A stretch of DNA of 64,000 nt from Heligmosomoides polygyrus polygyrus (GCA_947396885.1 OX377205.1:54110676-54174675); one strand, 5' to 3'; shown: positions 22,501 through 31,424, numbered from the stretch's first letter. The notes: generated by a model from the letters alone, not told the origin. A program made the numbers and translations.

Positions 22501-23268
22501 ATTGCAATTGAAATAGCTAGCAATCTATATGTGGATAACATTATGATGGTTGCCGACACTGCAGAAGAGGCGATCATGAAATATCGAGAGTCGAAACAAC
22601 TTTTCGCCAACATTGGCATGAACCTTAGGGAGTATATATCCAACTCCAACGAAGTCAACTCTCAAATACCCTTGGAGGATCGACTAGACTCACACTCCTT
22701 AAAAATTCTAGGTGTCGCATATAACATCGAAGACGACTCATTTAAGGTCAGAACTCATTTCGCTCACGCGGAGAAGCTGACGAAAAGAGATATTGTCAGT
22801 CAGATCAACTCAGTGTACGACCCTATCGGTGTCGCCAGTCCACTCATAGTAAAACTAAAATCTATGATGAGGGATGTGTTCAATACTGGAACAGCATGGA
22901 AAACCGTATTATCTGAAGAACTGTGCCTTCGATGGAATCGTCTATGTAAAGAGGTCGATAACGCTCGCGTATCGATTCCGCGCCGTATAATTCAACAATC
23001 CACGAACAGTCACCTGTGGATATTCGCTGACGCTAGTTGCTTGGCGATTGCAACCTGTGCCTATTTGCAGTGCCAATCCTCAGGGAAGATCTCAACGCTA
23101 ATCAGTGGAAAAGCTAAGCTAACACCGAAAAAATGTCACCAAACAATCCCAAGACTTGAACTTGTTGGAATCCTAATGGCTTCGCGCTTGTGCAAGACAA
23201 TCATGGAAACGTACAAAACCGTTCGAAACGTGTCCGTTGTATCAGATAGCGAAATAGCACTGTATTAG
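19564..23268 (+). CDS. BEL/Pao polyprotein, first part: gag, protease, RT, RNase H start
   Basis: 1234 codons. Residues about 45-150 are coiled-coil-like and charged. Residues about 200-370 form the DUF1759-like gag core (LPSFYGNAEEFPEYWAVFES). Residues about 406-475 form zinc knuckles (CVFCHRNNH, CCWKCFSPSHNSFDC, CYQCGQKHHTSLC). The protease active site FFDSGAQKTVIEE is at about 569. The reverse transcriptase begins near 860 (PLRIVFDASSKR) and has its catalytic box as YVDN near 989. RNase H starts near 1154 (IFADASCLAIATCAYLQ) and the frame ends at an amber codon just after DSEIALY. The ATG at 19564 is the first in frame after the leader repeats. Nucleic-acid binding, processing and cDNA synthesis are the expected roles. 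Confidence 0.93.
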   Translation: MALHCYKTPIVLSATTLKNLVDRYSDYTAVVDFSTIDEETYEKCRSTIALLQSGVKQIREGQEKLQKLYKEVREEYNNCKSRTERKDIMHEIEQIENESKLHTTIAESDELMFKLITRVDEAKCMRERMDVKLGYITQRAQRIEANSLENFETNDRENSCGQSNSDNAAAAIPAYSAIPDASGSLNHTSVRSCRSIKPPQASLPSFYGNAEEFPEYWAVFESLVHKSTELDVMEKILLLKESLKGRAQNSIKGIRLVPENYNWIVKTLCDNYDDSAANRPQIVQKLVNMKPANSSAESCLFIYDEIQVLVNQMVSAGYDVRKTFDPMWSETILAKFPRDIVKAVLILCRTQSNQSIEELMSALKNEIAAKSYVESRIGHQTQDRVNIVATDEGTYSRPRDHNTDGCVFCHRNNHLSAACRTVSDLNSRRKIIRDGNCCWKCFSPSHNSFDCIKPDCYQCGQKHHTSLCFKNDTANPRNQNGTWNPGQRNARANGHPPRPNGNQNRVQRNRNDFSDRNRNVANNNTHMESESLQSNACAQSQTASQLVLLTAEGNLWNHNKNEFEKVLFFFDSGAQKTVIEENLAYRFGLPKESTEICTMSGIGGHIENFESHIVLTRVSTVFGEELELKIQTKPVLTNGFPSVKLSKSDITFLKENGICLANSKLRGEHQTPHILVGLDYYHDLVCSPSHGMATPTGLHIAKTVFGPTIYGKGLTSVQDVRSNVSYAMTSVHEQSEQEMLRKMFELDGLGISENECQKEGKAYEYLEKYSKMISFENGYITAPFPLKTNIGELEDNFTVAIRRLESLQKTLQQNSEQRSWYCKIIEKYVSEKMVEPFSDSDPEAVGNYYMPHSGVWKANKNVPLRIVFDASSKRKNQLSLNEVIHKGESFVNKIHDILMVSRSKKVLLICDIEAAFTQVRLVHSHKDLCRFLWVKNINLPPTKDNLIRYRFKRLPFGVTASPSILNMALLSYLNNEGSSIAIEIASNLYVDNIMMVADTAEEAIMKYRESKQLFANIGMNLREYISNSNEVNSQIPLEDRLDSHSLKILGVAYNIEDDSFKVRTHFAHAEKLTKRDIVSQINSVYDPIGVASPLIVKLKSMMRDVFNTGTAWKTVLSEELCLRWNRLCKEVDNARVSIPRRIIQQSTNSHLWIFADASCLAIATCAYLQCQSSGKISTLISGKAKLTPKKCHQTIPRLELVGILMASRLCKTIMETYKTVRNVSVVSDSEIALY

Positions 23269-25854
23269 TTGAACAGCTGCAAAAAGGTCCCGGTTTTCGT
23301 CGCCAACCAGCGGGAGCGGATCCTCGCTATTAAGACCAACCTAGAATCGCACGACGTATTGGTTAAATTTCTTCACGTTAGCACAACCCACAACCCAGCT
23401 GATGCAGGGACCAGAGGTTTAAACTCTGGAGAAATCGCTAATAGCGATTGGGTGAATGGACCGCGCTGGCTAGAAAACAGCCCTGACACGTGGCCGTTAA
23501 CTGAAATCGACTGTATTAAAGTGACGGAAGAGATAGATACTGCTGATATTGTATCGCTCCCTAACATAACAAAAGCCAGCACCAACTCCGTCTATGGAGC
23601 AGAGCTTATCGACTTATCTCGGTTCTCAAAGCTGAACAAAGCCATGCGAGTGGTCGCACTCGTAGGCAAAACTTTGAAGCATTGGGTTATTGCGGTGAAC
23701 AAGAGCCAAACGTCGCACATCAGTACCGTCATGATATCAAAATTTGACACCTCTCAAGACATCACTTCTCATGACATCGAACTTTCCGAGAATGTTCTTA
23801 TAAGACAAGAGCAGAAGGGAATGATTTTGCAAGATCTCCAAAGGCAGTTCCATAACAAAAAGGTTATCTCGGACGAAAATGATATTATTCGTCACGAGTC
23901 GCGCCTCCAGAACGCAGTGATTCCTCGTGACGCAAAATCACCCATATACATACCACAGAAGTCAGAACTAGTCCGTCTCATACTTCAACACGTTCACTCA
24001 AATAATGCTCACTGCGGCAAGGACCATATGTTAGATATCGTGCGACAGAGATTTTGGATTCCTCGTCTGACTGTGGTTATCATCCGGTACTTGAAGCACT
24101 GTTCTACGTGTAGAAGATATCAAGGACTGCCATTAGGAGCTCCTTTAATGCCTTCGCTGCCGTCAGACAGGGTAGTGATTTCAAAACCGTTCGAAAACGT
24201 CGGTTGCGACTTCATGGGTCCATTCCTGTCAAAATCGCAAGAAAAAATGTACGTATGCCTCTACACTTGTCTTACAACAAGAGCACTTCATTTGGAGCTT
24301 GTTGAAAACCTATCATCGGGTGCATTCCTTAGCTGCTTTATCAGATTCATCTCAAGACGAGGAGTGCCAAAGCTTGTGCGCACCGATTGTGGTACGAATT
24401 TCAAACAAGGCGAGCGCATTATAGCCACTATGTTTGAAACCAATGAGCCTACGGGTACTTCTCTGATGTCGTACTGTGCAACAGAGAAAATCAAGTGGTT
24501 ATTTAATCCACCAGGTGCTCCATGGATGGGAGGCGCTTGGGAAAGACTGGTAGGATCCGTCAAAAAAGCGTTCAATAAATCCATGGGACGAAAGAGACTC
24601 AGCTTTACAGATATGTGTACGGTTCTCACGAGAATTGAAGCCATCCTCAATACAAGACCCCTCACCAAATCCAGTTCGGACGACCTATGCGTTATTCCAT
24701 TGCGTCCAATTGACTTCCTTCAAGGAAATCTCAGATTTTCATTACCAGAATCTAACGACCGTATCGATCTCCTGGATCCAACATATGATCCAGATTTCAT
24801 ACAATCACAAAAGCAAGCGACAGAAGCATTGCATTATTCCGAGAACATAGCCAATAAGTTCTGGGAAAACTGGAATACACTGTATCTAACGTCTTTAAGG
24901 GAAACGCAAAAAGTGATCCTCAAACAGCCAAGACACTTGAGCAGAACGTGTCCCTATGTAGGCGAGATAGTAATCATCGAACAAGAGCTAATCCCTCGAG
25001 GAAATTGGCCCTATGGCAAGATAGTCGATATCATTAGTTCTGCGGACGGACTCATAAGGTCAGCGAAGATATTGATGCCAAACCACAAGGTCATCCACCG
25101 GCCTCTTAACAAGTTATATCCTCTAGAAATCCGTGCTCCTCCTGTGCATTCTGCACAGTTGAGGAAAACCGTGATACTCATCTCACGGGGCGATGCACGC
25201 GGTACCCAGACACGGTGGCTCGCACCGCACAGGCATCGCGAAGGCGTTTATGCCTGCGGTGCCTCAAAGACGAGCACTCCGATGACTGCGGAGTGCGGTG
25301 TGGGAATTGTGGTCTCGGCCACAATTCCATCCTGTGCTCCGTCAGGAGGCCTAATCAGCAGCACCAGCAGAACCAAGCGAAAAGGCCTCGTAATTGAGGT
25401 CTTAGTAGCCCAATCAAGCCGCCGACGACTCCAACGCCCGTTCGACTCTCAACCTGCCGCCGACTCCATCGCCCGTTCGACTCTCAACCTGCCGCCGACT
25501 CCATCGCCCGTTCGACTCTCAACCTGCCGCCGACTCCATCGCCCGTTCGACTCTCAAGCTGCCGCCGACTCCATCGCCCGTTCGACTCTCAAGCTGCCGC
25601 GCTCTACACTGCTCGACCACGATCACGCCGATCTTCAGCTTCTACATGACATGATCTATTATTTTGTATTCACTGCATGTATTTTTTATGTCGCGCCGCG
25701 CTGGCAGTATCGCCGCCAACGACGATGGCAGGGGCGGGGCCTATTCCCAACCCACGCTAGGGCACTCTCTTTCTGGATACCAAGGAATAAACACGTTCCT
25801 CTTCTCTCTGCTTCTGTACGTTATCATATAAATCCACTGAACCGCACAGGATGA
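23269..25854 (+). CDS. BEL/Pao polyprotein, second part: RNase H end, integrase, DUF5641
   Basis: Continues the same frame directly after the amber codon, so it has no start of its own. The integrase zinc-binding HHCC motif (HVHSNNAHCGKDHM, CSTCRRYQ) lies about 240-285 residues in. The catalytic core has D in VGCDFMGPF (about 312), D in VRTDCGTNF (about 370) and E in GGAWERLVGSVKKAF (about 421). A DUF5641-like C-terminal domain (CPYVGEIVIIEQEL to NKLYPLEI) follows at about 560-625. Past there the frame runs through a low-complexity tail, a 35-bp tandem repeat and into the 3' LTR, and is unlikely to be functional protein. Confidence 0.88.
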   Translation: MNSCKKVPVFVANQRERILAIKTNLESHDVLVKFLHVSTTHNPADAGTRGLNSGEIANSDWVNGPRWLENSPDTWPLTEIDCIKVTEEIDTADIVSLPNITKASTNSVYGAELIDLSRFSKLNKAMRVVALVGKTLKHWVIAVNKSQTSHISTVMISKFDTSQDITSHDIELSENVLIRQEQKGMILQDLQRQFHNKKVISDENDIIRHESRLQNAVIPRDAKSPIYIPQKSELVRLILQHVHSNNAHCGKDHMLDIVRQRFWIPRLTVVIIRYLKHCSTCRRYQGLPLGAPLMPSLPSDRVVISKPFENVGCDFMGPFLSKSQEKMYVCLYTCLTTRALHLELVENLSSGAFLSCFIRFISRRGVPKLVRTDCGTNFKQGERIIATMFETNEPTGTSLMSYCATEKIKWLFNPPGAPWMGGAWERLVGSVKKAFNKSMGRKRLSFTDMCTVLTRIEAILNTRPLTKSSSDDLCVIPLRPIDFLQGNLRFSLPESNDRIDLLDPTYDPDFIQSQKQATEALHYSENIANKFWENWNTLYLTSLRETQKVILKQPRHLSRTCPYVGEIVIIEQELIPRGNWPYGKIVDIISSADGLIRSAKILMPNHKVIHRPLNKLYPLEIRAPPVHSAQLRKTVILISRGDARGTQTRWLAPHRHREGVYACGASKTSTPMTAECGVGIVVSATIPSCAPSGGLISSTSRTKRKGLVIEVLVAQSSRRRLQRPFDSQPAADSIARSTLNLPPTPSPVRLSTCRRLHRPFDSQAAADSIARSTLKLPRSTLLDHDHADLQLLHDMIYYFVFTACIFYVAPRWQYRRQRRWQGRGLFPTHARALSFWIPRNKHVPLLSASVRYHINPLNRTG
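25215..25397 (+). CDS. Zinc-knuckle frame overlapping the BEL pol end
   Basis: In a different frame from pol, with no ATG. Encodes two adjacent zinc-knuckle-like motifs, CLRCLKDEHSDDC and CGNCGLGHNSILC, after an arginine-rich stretch, then a Gln-rich tail. Such paired knuckles are typical of gag proteins. It may be an additional small protein of this element, a frameshift product, or a captured gag fragment. Confidence 0.45.
   Translation: MARTAQASRRRLCLRCLKDEHSDDCGVRCGNCGLGHNSILCSVRRPNQQHQQNQAKRPRN
25414..25600 (+). repeat. 35-bp tandem repeat at the BEL 3' end
   Basis: About five units, 'ttcgactctcaacctgccgc' then 'cgactccatcgcccg', nearly identical. The period is not a multiple of three, so the pol frame reads it in all three phases. 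It sits just upstream of the 3' LTR. Confidence 0.92.
25708..25848 (+). repeat. BEL/Pao 3' LTR
   Basis: Identical by eye to the 5' LTR. No clear polypurine tract directly precedes it; the nearest 30 bp are mixed (tttttatgtcgcgccgcgc). Confidence 0.9.
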
Positions 25855-26640
25855 AAATATGAAAATTTTCTTGCTTTGATGGTGAATTTGAAATTTTGGA
25901 AATAATGGACCCGACGTTGTAAAAAGTGGATTGTTCCCATGCATCAGATACGCCTTATGATGTGGTCAGAATAGTCCACCGTCATCCTAGCTATTTTTAT
26001 TAATCCTTTCTGTACCTAGTGGGTTTGTGCCCGCATCGAGGCTGTATATCCTCGTAGAACAGTCGCTCAAAACTGTTTCGCAAAGAACTAGGAAAGGGGG
26101 CACTCCGGGGTCTGCCTGGTCGCACATTTTAAGATACCTTGACGGTGAGATGCGGGAACCAACCCACTAACAGTTTACCAATGTAAGGACCGTTATCTTG
26201 AATTGTAATTCTGTTCCTGTTCTCCTTCCACACCCTGTCCACATTTGTTGATATTGAATTGTTTATTTTACATTGCAGTTTTGCACTCCTTTCTTGCGGC
26301 TTATGTATCGGCCTTCTCGACTTCTTCAGAGCCTTATAATGTGGTCAGAATAGTCCACCGTCACCCTAGCTGGATGAAAGATAGTCTTTTAAACGCATTT
26401 TTCTCCAGCTAGTGTAACAATTTTTTATACTCTCTTCCTTGAATTTTAGCTCTTAACATGTTGAAATTTCAACGAATGACATTCTCCTTGATTTTTTTCA
26501 CTTGAAATAATAGTTTGCAGCTAACTGTATTTTTTAACGAAATTTAACGATTTACCGGAAATTGAACGAAAATTTTCCGTTAAAAATTTTCGTTAAAAAA
26601 AATTAACGCACAGAAATTCGTGTGCATCCCTGTTTTCCAG

Positions 26641-28095
26641 CATGTAGAAGCAATCTAACAATAAGACAATTCTTTGAGTCAGTTGATGAGATTTTTATAC
26701 TTTTGTAATGTGGTCATTTTTCCTTAAGGTGACGACACTTACGTGTCGTCACCTTATTTGCACGATTCGTGACGAACGTGCGCCCTTTTCTGTGCTGACC
26801 TTTTTATAGCAGCAAATACATCTTCTACGTTTTGCTTCGAACCTGTTCCGGCCTTTTCCAATATGTGGCTCACCCATTGGAGAGGGAGCTTCATTTCAAA
26901 TACTGTGAAGTAGAGAATGCACGAGATTCGAGCCTCGAGGCGGTCCCACGCGTCAGACACGCGATTTACCGCGCGGTCGTCAATGGGTTAAGGAGGTGAA
27001 TTCTTATCGAAAATATTAAAAATCTTCTTCAAAGAAAAGAGATAAGTTTGAACTCCTTACACCATGTCTAAACTATATCTAAACTATGTCTTAATATTTT
27101 ATTTTAACCATTTTAATTCTACAGTTGTCCTATTTTAAATTAATGAGTGTCTACTTTAATATGAAAAATGTCCGGTTTAAAACGAAAAATGCTCAGTATG
27201 AAGTGAAAATATAATGGTCTATACGTTCACTACATACAGCCTCCATATCGACTGCCTCTAGGTATTCTATCCTACTATATATAATCGCCTAATGTCACGC
27301 GTCCGTCACTGGGATGGAGGACTAAAGCCAAGGAATGTTTACGGCAGTGCAGCGTATGCCAGCCGGGTGTAAGGACACAGAAAGTACACCAGAGAACAGC
27401 CGCCGCTCACTTGCCTCAAGTAACCATCAATCAACGAAGCTAAAAGGACACCAAGAACCAACTGACGTCCACTCGCCGAAAACAACCGTTAATCAAAGGA
27501 GTTCAAGTGATGACTGTGCAGCCGCTCCCAAATACAAAGGACAAGTGAACCGGGAAACCAGAACGCCAAAGGACGATTTATGACACAGCAGCTTACAACA
27601 GCTGACCGCGGACTTCGGAGAAGATCATAGGAAAGCAAGAGAAAGAGTCCGGGCAACTGTTAAGTCCAGCGCTCCCGAAACCGAATAAAAGGAGCGCTCA
27701 AAACACCAGAAGACAGAGGATCGCCGCCACCGAGGTGAGGCCACTGGCCTCCACCTTCTCCTTCCAATCATCTCTCTCTTTTCTCTCATCCTTGTTTCAT
27801 TCTACATTCACGATTATGCTCGCTCTTTTCTTCTCCGTCAAACTTGAAACCTTCCTTTTCTTCCTCTTCTTCCCCAATCTTCCCCTTCTCTTCCTACGAA
27901 ATCCTTTATTTCCACTCACATACCTTTACTCTTGATTTCCTTCTTCCGTGCTACGTTTGCTATTTGCTCTCCACAAATCCACATAATAGTGTTGTAGTCC
28001 GATAATAAATCCTTAGTAAAATACGAGTCTTCCTCTAGTCAAAATTGCTCTTAGGAATGTCGTCTGGTCGCGCCAGATCTCTGGCTCCTTCCTTT
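26641..28095. other. Unassigned intron DNA with a short perfect hairpin
   Basis: A 13-bp perfect inverted repeat with a 4-bp loop (aaggtgacgacac / gtgtcgtcacctt) lies at 26726-26755. Short frames on both strands (e.g. 26754-26960 minus, 27335-27583 plus) match nothing known to me. The T/C-rich stretch at 27740-27930 is low complexity. Confidence 0.4.
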
Positions 28096-29050
28096 GCGTC
28101 CGCATGTCGGATATCGTCGTCGAGTCTTCGTTAAGGAGTTGTCTCCAGGGCCTTGAAATCGGGAGAAGCATCCCCAATCAAGCCTCCTGGGACAGCTTCC
28201 TTACACGGGCTTTCTTTGAGCTTAACCATGGGCGATTGCTGGCGAACTACATCCTTGGCGGCGTATCACTCAAGTTTACGATATATTCAGCGGGAGACGC
28301 GTAGGGATTCAAATGACGTGCCCTAACGTCGTTCAACGCGCGTAGGGATTCATAAGACGTGCAGAAGACGTCCATCGTGCGTAGGGATTCAGAATACGTG
28401 ATGAAGACGTCACCCAACTTGCGTATGGATTTAGAATACGTGCGAAAGACGCTGTCCAAAGTGCGTCTAGGGATTCAGAAGACGCGCCGCAGATGTCCAA
28501 CTTCCGTAGAGATTCCGAATAAGAGAGACCGGTGAAATGGGGATCAGCAAAGGGAGACCACTAGAGGGAGAGAGGGGGGGGGGGGGGGGGAGGGAATAAG
28601 GGAGACCAGTAATTTCCCTCGATATCGTCCTATGTGCGTCAGGCTTTTGAACGGGTCACAGAAGCCGTGGCATGTGTGCCGGGCAGCAGAAGGTGTCATA
28701 GACGTCATGGCAACGCGGTGACATGTGAGTCCGGGACTCAGCTCAGTGTCACATGTGCGTGCTTGACTCCGTTTCTTTGCTAGGTAAGGAAGCATTAGCG
28801 GGGGGGGGGGGGGGAGTGACTATGGGATTCGGAGGATTGGTATTGCCGTCGGACAGTAAAACGGTGTCGACCTCTCGACCAATACCGGCTTTTTATTTGT
28901 TTAGCCGGATTAAGCACTTCGGATTGGGACTCTTGCCATCTGTTTCTCGCCACGTAGAGAACGGGTACTTCGGTGCATAAATCGCATACATACGATAGAG
29001 AATGGTGGCTTCATGGGAGCAGTGAAGATTTTGCCCTATCATACCCCGCT
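28096..29050 (-). repeat. Dispersed repeat, minus copy, with expanded minisatellite
   Basis: Matches 50905-51450 in inverse over two blocks: the 29050-28890 block ('agggcaaaatctt', 'gagtcccaatccg') and the 28300-28200 block ('gttcgccagcaatcgccca'). Between them lies a minisatellite present here in about five units but only about once in the other copy. A G17 run is at 28574-28590 and another at 28800-28814. Confidence 0.65.
28300..28525 (+). repeat. About 45-bp minisatellite
   Basis: Five degenerate units each containing 'gcgtagggattcagaa' followed by 'acgtg' and 'gaagacgt'. It lies inside the dispersed repeat. Confidence 0.8.
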
Positions 29051-29068
29051 GCACTAATCTATATATTG

Positions 29069-30095
29069 TTGTCCCGTAAGTCCCCGCCGTTTTTTTCAAC
29101 GATCCATTGCGGATTTCGTCGGCAGTCTCCTGCATAGCGCTATACGGCTTTCGAAAGAGAATTATTTGCTCTACCACAATATGCTTTGCATTTCTTTTTT
29201 ATCCAGAATTTTTGTCAATTTTTAGGTCATTCAAGTGAAAAGTGAAAAAGTGGCCAACTGCGCAGTTGTTCTCTCCGCTTAGGTTTGGATTTTTTGCGCA
29301 ATTTTTTATAGCGTTTGGAAGATAATGTTCTGTACTACAAGAATACGTGTTGGCCCTATTTCCTCACCTGTCCTTTATTGAATTTTAGGTCATCAAATTG
29401 GGACGTCCGAAGGAGGATGGTTATTTTTGCCGACAGCTCCTGCTCTGTGGTGGACTTTTTTGCTCGGTGTTATGTGTCGGTCGAAAGAGAATGCCTTGCT
29501 GTAAAAGAACTTGTGTCGCGTTTATTGGCTCATGCTGATTTCTGTCGAATATCAACAAAATTCCAGAAAGAGAAAAATCATCTTCACCAATAACTCCTTC
29601 TCCTAATTCAGTTGTTGATATTCGACAAAAATCAGCATGAGCCAATAAACGCGACGCAAATTCTTATAGAGCAAGATATCCTCTTTCGAACGACATATAA
29701 CACCAAGCAAAAAAGTCCAACCGCAGAACCAAGCTATCGGTAAGAATTAGGACGGAAAAGTCGGACGTCCCAATTCGATGGCCTAAAAATCAATAAAGGA
29801 CAAGTAAACAAATAGGACCAACATGTATTCTTGTAGTACAAAACATTGTCTTCTAAACGCTATAAAAAACTGCGCAAAAAATTCCAAACCTAAGCGGGGA
29901 GAACAAGTGCGCAGACGGCTACTTTTTCACTTTAACGACCTAAAAATTCACAAGATTCATGATGAAAAAAGAAATACAATACAGCTTCTGATAGAGCAAA
30001 TCATTCTATTTCGAAAGCTGTATAGCGCTATGGAAGAGACTGCCGACCAAATCCGCAATGAATCGTTGAAAAAACGTCGGGGACTTATGGGACAA
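29069..30095. mobile_element. Fold-back element with ~490-bp arms
   Basis: The ends read 'ttgtcccgtaagtcccc' and, inverted, 'ttgtcccataagtcccc'. The arms (about 29069-29557 and 29612-30095) are mutually inverted along their length with scattered mismatches and small gaps, around a 54-bp loop. The tips near the loop are near-perfect ('ttggctcatgctgattt'). No transposase domain was recognised, and the target duplication is unclear. Confidence 0.75.
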
Positions 30096-30719
30096 GCTAA
30101 TAGTGAAAATGGTTTTTTACTTAATTAAAGTAAGAAGGCCTAAAGGAGATTGGAGGAAGATTGGAATTGTTCTATTCTCGGGTTTGGGGGCGATCGCTCT
30201 CACTTTGCTATCGAATCAACTCGGCCGCGGTATCGAAGTTATCTCAAAACGTTGTCATTTAACTGACAGCGTCGGATTATCAACACATAACCCTCCAATA
30301 CAACCGGTTAGCATACTCTGCAATGGCAAATAATGGTCAGTCATTACGAGTGTAACTTACTTGATGTATCGTATTAGAAGCGTCCCTTATGTCTCCTCCT
30401 CCTCGAAGCACAGTTTGTGCAAGCGATTCAAGAGCACAGTTTATTTCGCACAAGCTCGCGATGAAGCGTGCAGCACCCGCAAGGGGTTCGTTGAAAGCAC
30501 TGATGGCATTCACGTCCCTAAATGCTTATGAGACGCAGTACATTTCAAACAAAACTGTGGCAAAGTATCTTCACGATTTTGAGTTTCTAAATTTTAAGTT
30601 TCTCACTAAGAAAGCGACCGGTCGCGGTCACTGCCGCACGCGCGGCGATTCGATGATGACGCAACGCTCCTAAGTTTGCTACTTACACAGTTAGAAGAGC
30701 GGCAGGTATCGTGAATGAA

Positions 30720-30975
30720 CCACGACACACTAGAAAGGTTTCGACCTTGCCACAGCTGTCGCATGCTTTCGAAAATTCAGTTCGCTCTTCGCGACCTGCT
30801 GCAGAAGGTTTTGCTTCCTGCGATGTCTCTCCACCAGAAGGCGGACGGCGTGTATATATCGAGAATTCGCTCAAAGATCTTCACGGTGAGCATAAGCAGG
30901 TGAATCGCACTGTAATTTGAGCAGTCTGAGGACTGCCCTTCTTTTCGAAGCAGAGTCATGGTACATTGGTGTCAA
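30720..30975 (-). pseudogene. Fragment of a non-LTR reverse transcriptase (RTE-like)
   Basis: Minus-strand frame with LLRKEGQSSDCSNYSAIHLL followed by TVKIFERILD. This is the conserved 'K-G-(x)-DCSNYR-x-I-LL-x-x-x-x-K-x-ER' block of RTE-type LINE reverse transcriptases. Only this block survives. It sits just downstream of INTS4 exon 15. Confidence 0.65.
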
Positions 30976-30995
30976 CGCTAAGGTAGCTTTTTAAC

Positions 30996-31305
30996 CTCTA
31001 CAACAGAGCTGAAACGCGGCAGCAACCACTCAGACGGATGCCAGACCGTGGACATGGATAAGTCGGCCGGCAAGTCGTCTTCACCAGTTTCTTTTCCTAG
31101 TCTCGTCTTCTTCAGAGCTGCTCCTGCTTCCTTCATGGCGATTTTGAAGACGATATCGTGGACAAGAACCGCAGAAAGGATGAGCGGATGAGGAAATTCC
31201 ACAGTTGAGATTATCTCAAGGTGATCGCGCTGTCGCCTCAGTTCCTGTATATTATCGGTAGATGAGAGGATGACAGTTGTCATCGTTGATGCGAAAAAGC
31301 GTCTC
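30996..31305 (-). CDS. INTS4: INTS4 exon 15 (3' border uncertain)
   Basis: Acceptor AGTTTGAG in the right phase. Encodes NIQELRRQRDHLE and HPLILSAVLVHDIVFKIAM, plausibly the helix corresponding to the family's LQRLGELQSEL and LLLIKAL stretch. The frame stays open to a GTTAAA donor at 30995, which also fits the phase of exon 16, but residues past about 31110 resemble nothing I know in INTS4. The true donor may lie upstream. Confidence 0.5.
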
Positions 31306-31424
31306 CTCAAACTGTTCTCGGTCTGTGTCCGTGTCCGACTTCCCCATTTCTTAGCATCGCTAGCAGTGATGTTTTCTCGGTCTCTACAAGTGACACAGAC
31401 GCTTCTGCCCATTGCGCATCTCAA

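Larger units (their letters stand above)
19011..25848 (+). mobile_element. BEL/Pao LTR retrotransposon, near-complete
   Basis: 6838 bp between identical 141-bp LTRs, flanked by GGATG at 19006-19010 and 25849-25853; a 5-bp duplication is usual for BEL/Pao. Domain order is gag-like region, zinc knuckles, aspartic protease, reverse transcriptase, RNase H, integrase and a C-terminal DUF5641-like domain, all in one frame apart from a single amber codon at 23266-23268. LTR identity implies recent insertion. This copy is probably non-autonomous unless the amber codon is suppressed. Confidence 0.93.
18757..26632. mobile_element. hAT-like element interrupted by a BEL/Pao insertion
   Basis: Ends 'caggggtgcaca' and 'cagggatgcaca' in inverse, with a perfect 8-bp duplication TTTTCCAG at 18749-18756 and 26633-26640. 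Both subterminal zones are full of 'ttaacga' repeats, a second version of the 'tttacga' arrays in the neighbouring element. Without the BEL element and its target copy, the host is about 1.03 kb. Two direct copies of 'atgtggtcagaatagtccac' occur at about 25960 and 26340. No transposase frame. Confidence 0.87.

Noticed and set aside
25414..25600. Regularly spaced 35-bp repeats, CRISPR-like at first sight
   Set aside because: Units are contiguous with no unique spacers and lie in a eukaryotic retrotransposon; it is a tandem repeat.
27735..27935. Phe/Leu/Ser-rich 66-residue frame
   Set aside because: T/C-rich low-complexity sequence; no signal peptide logic or homology.
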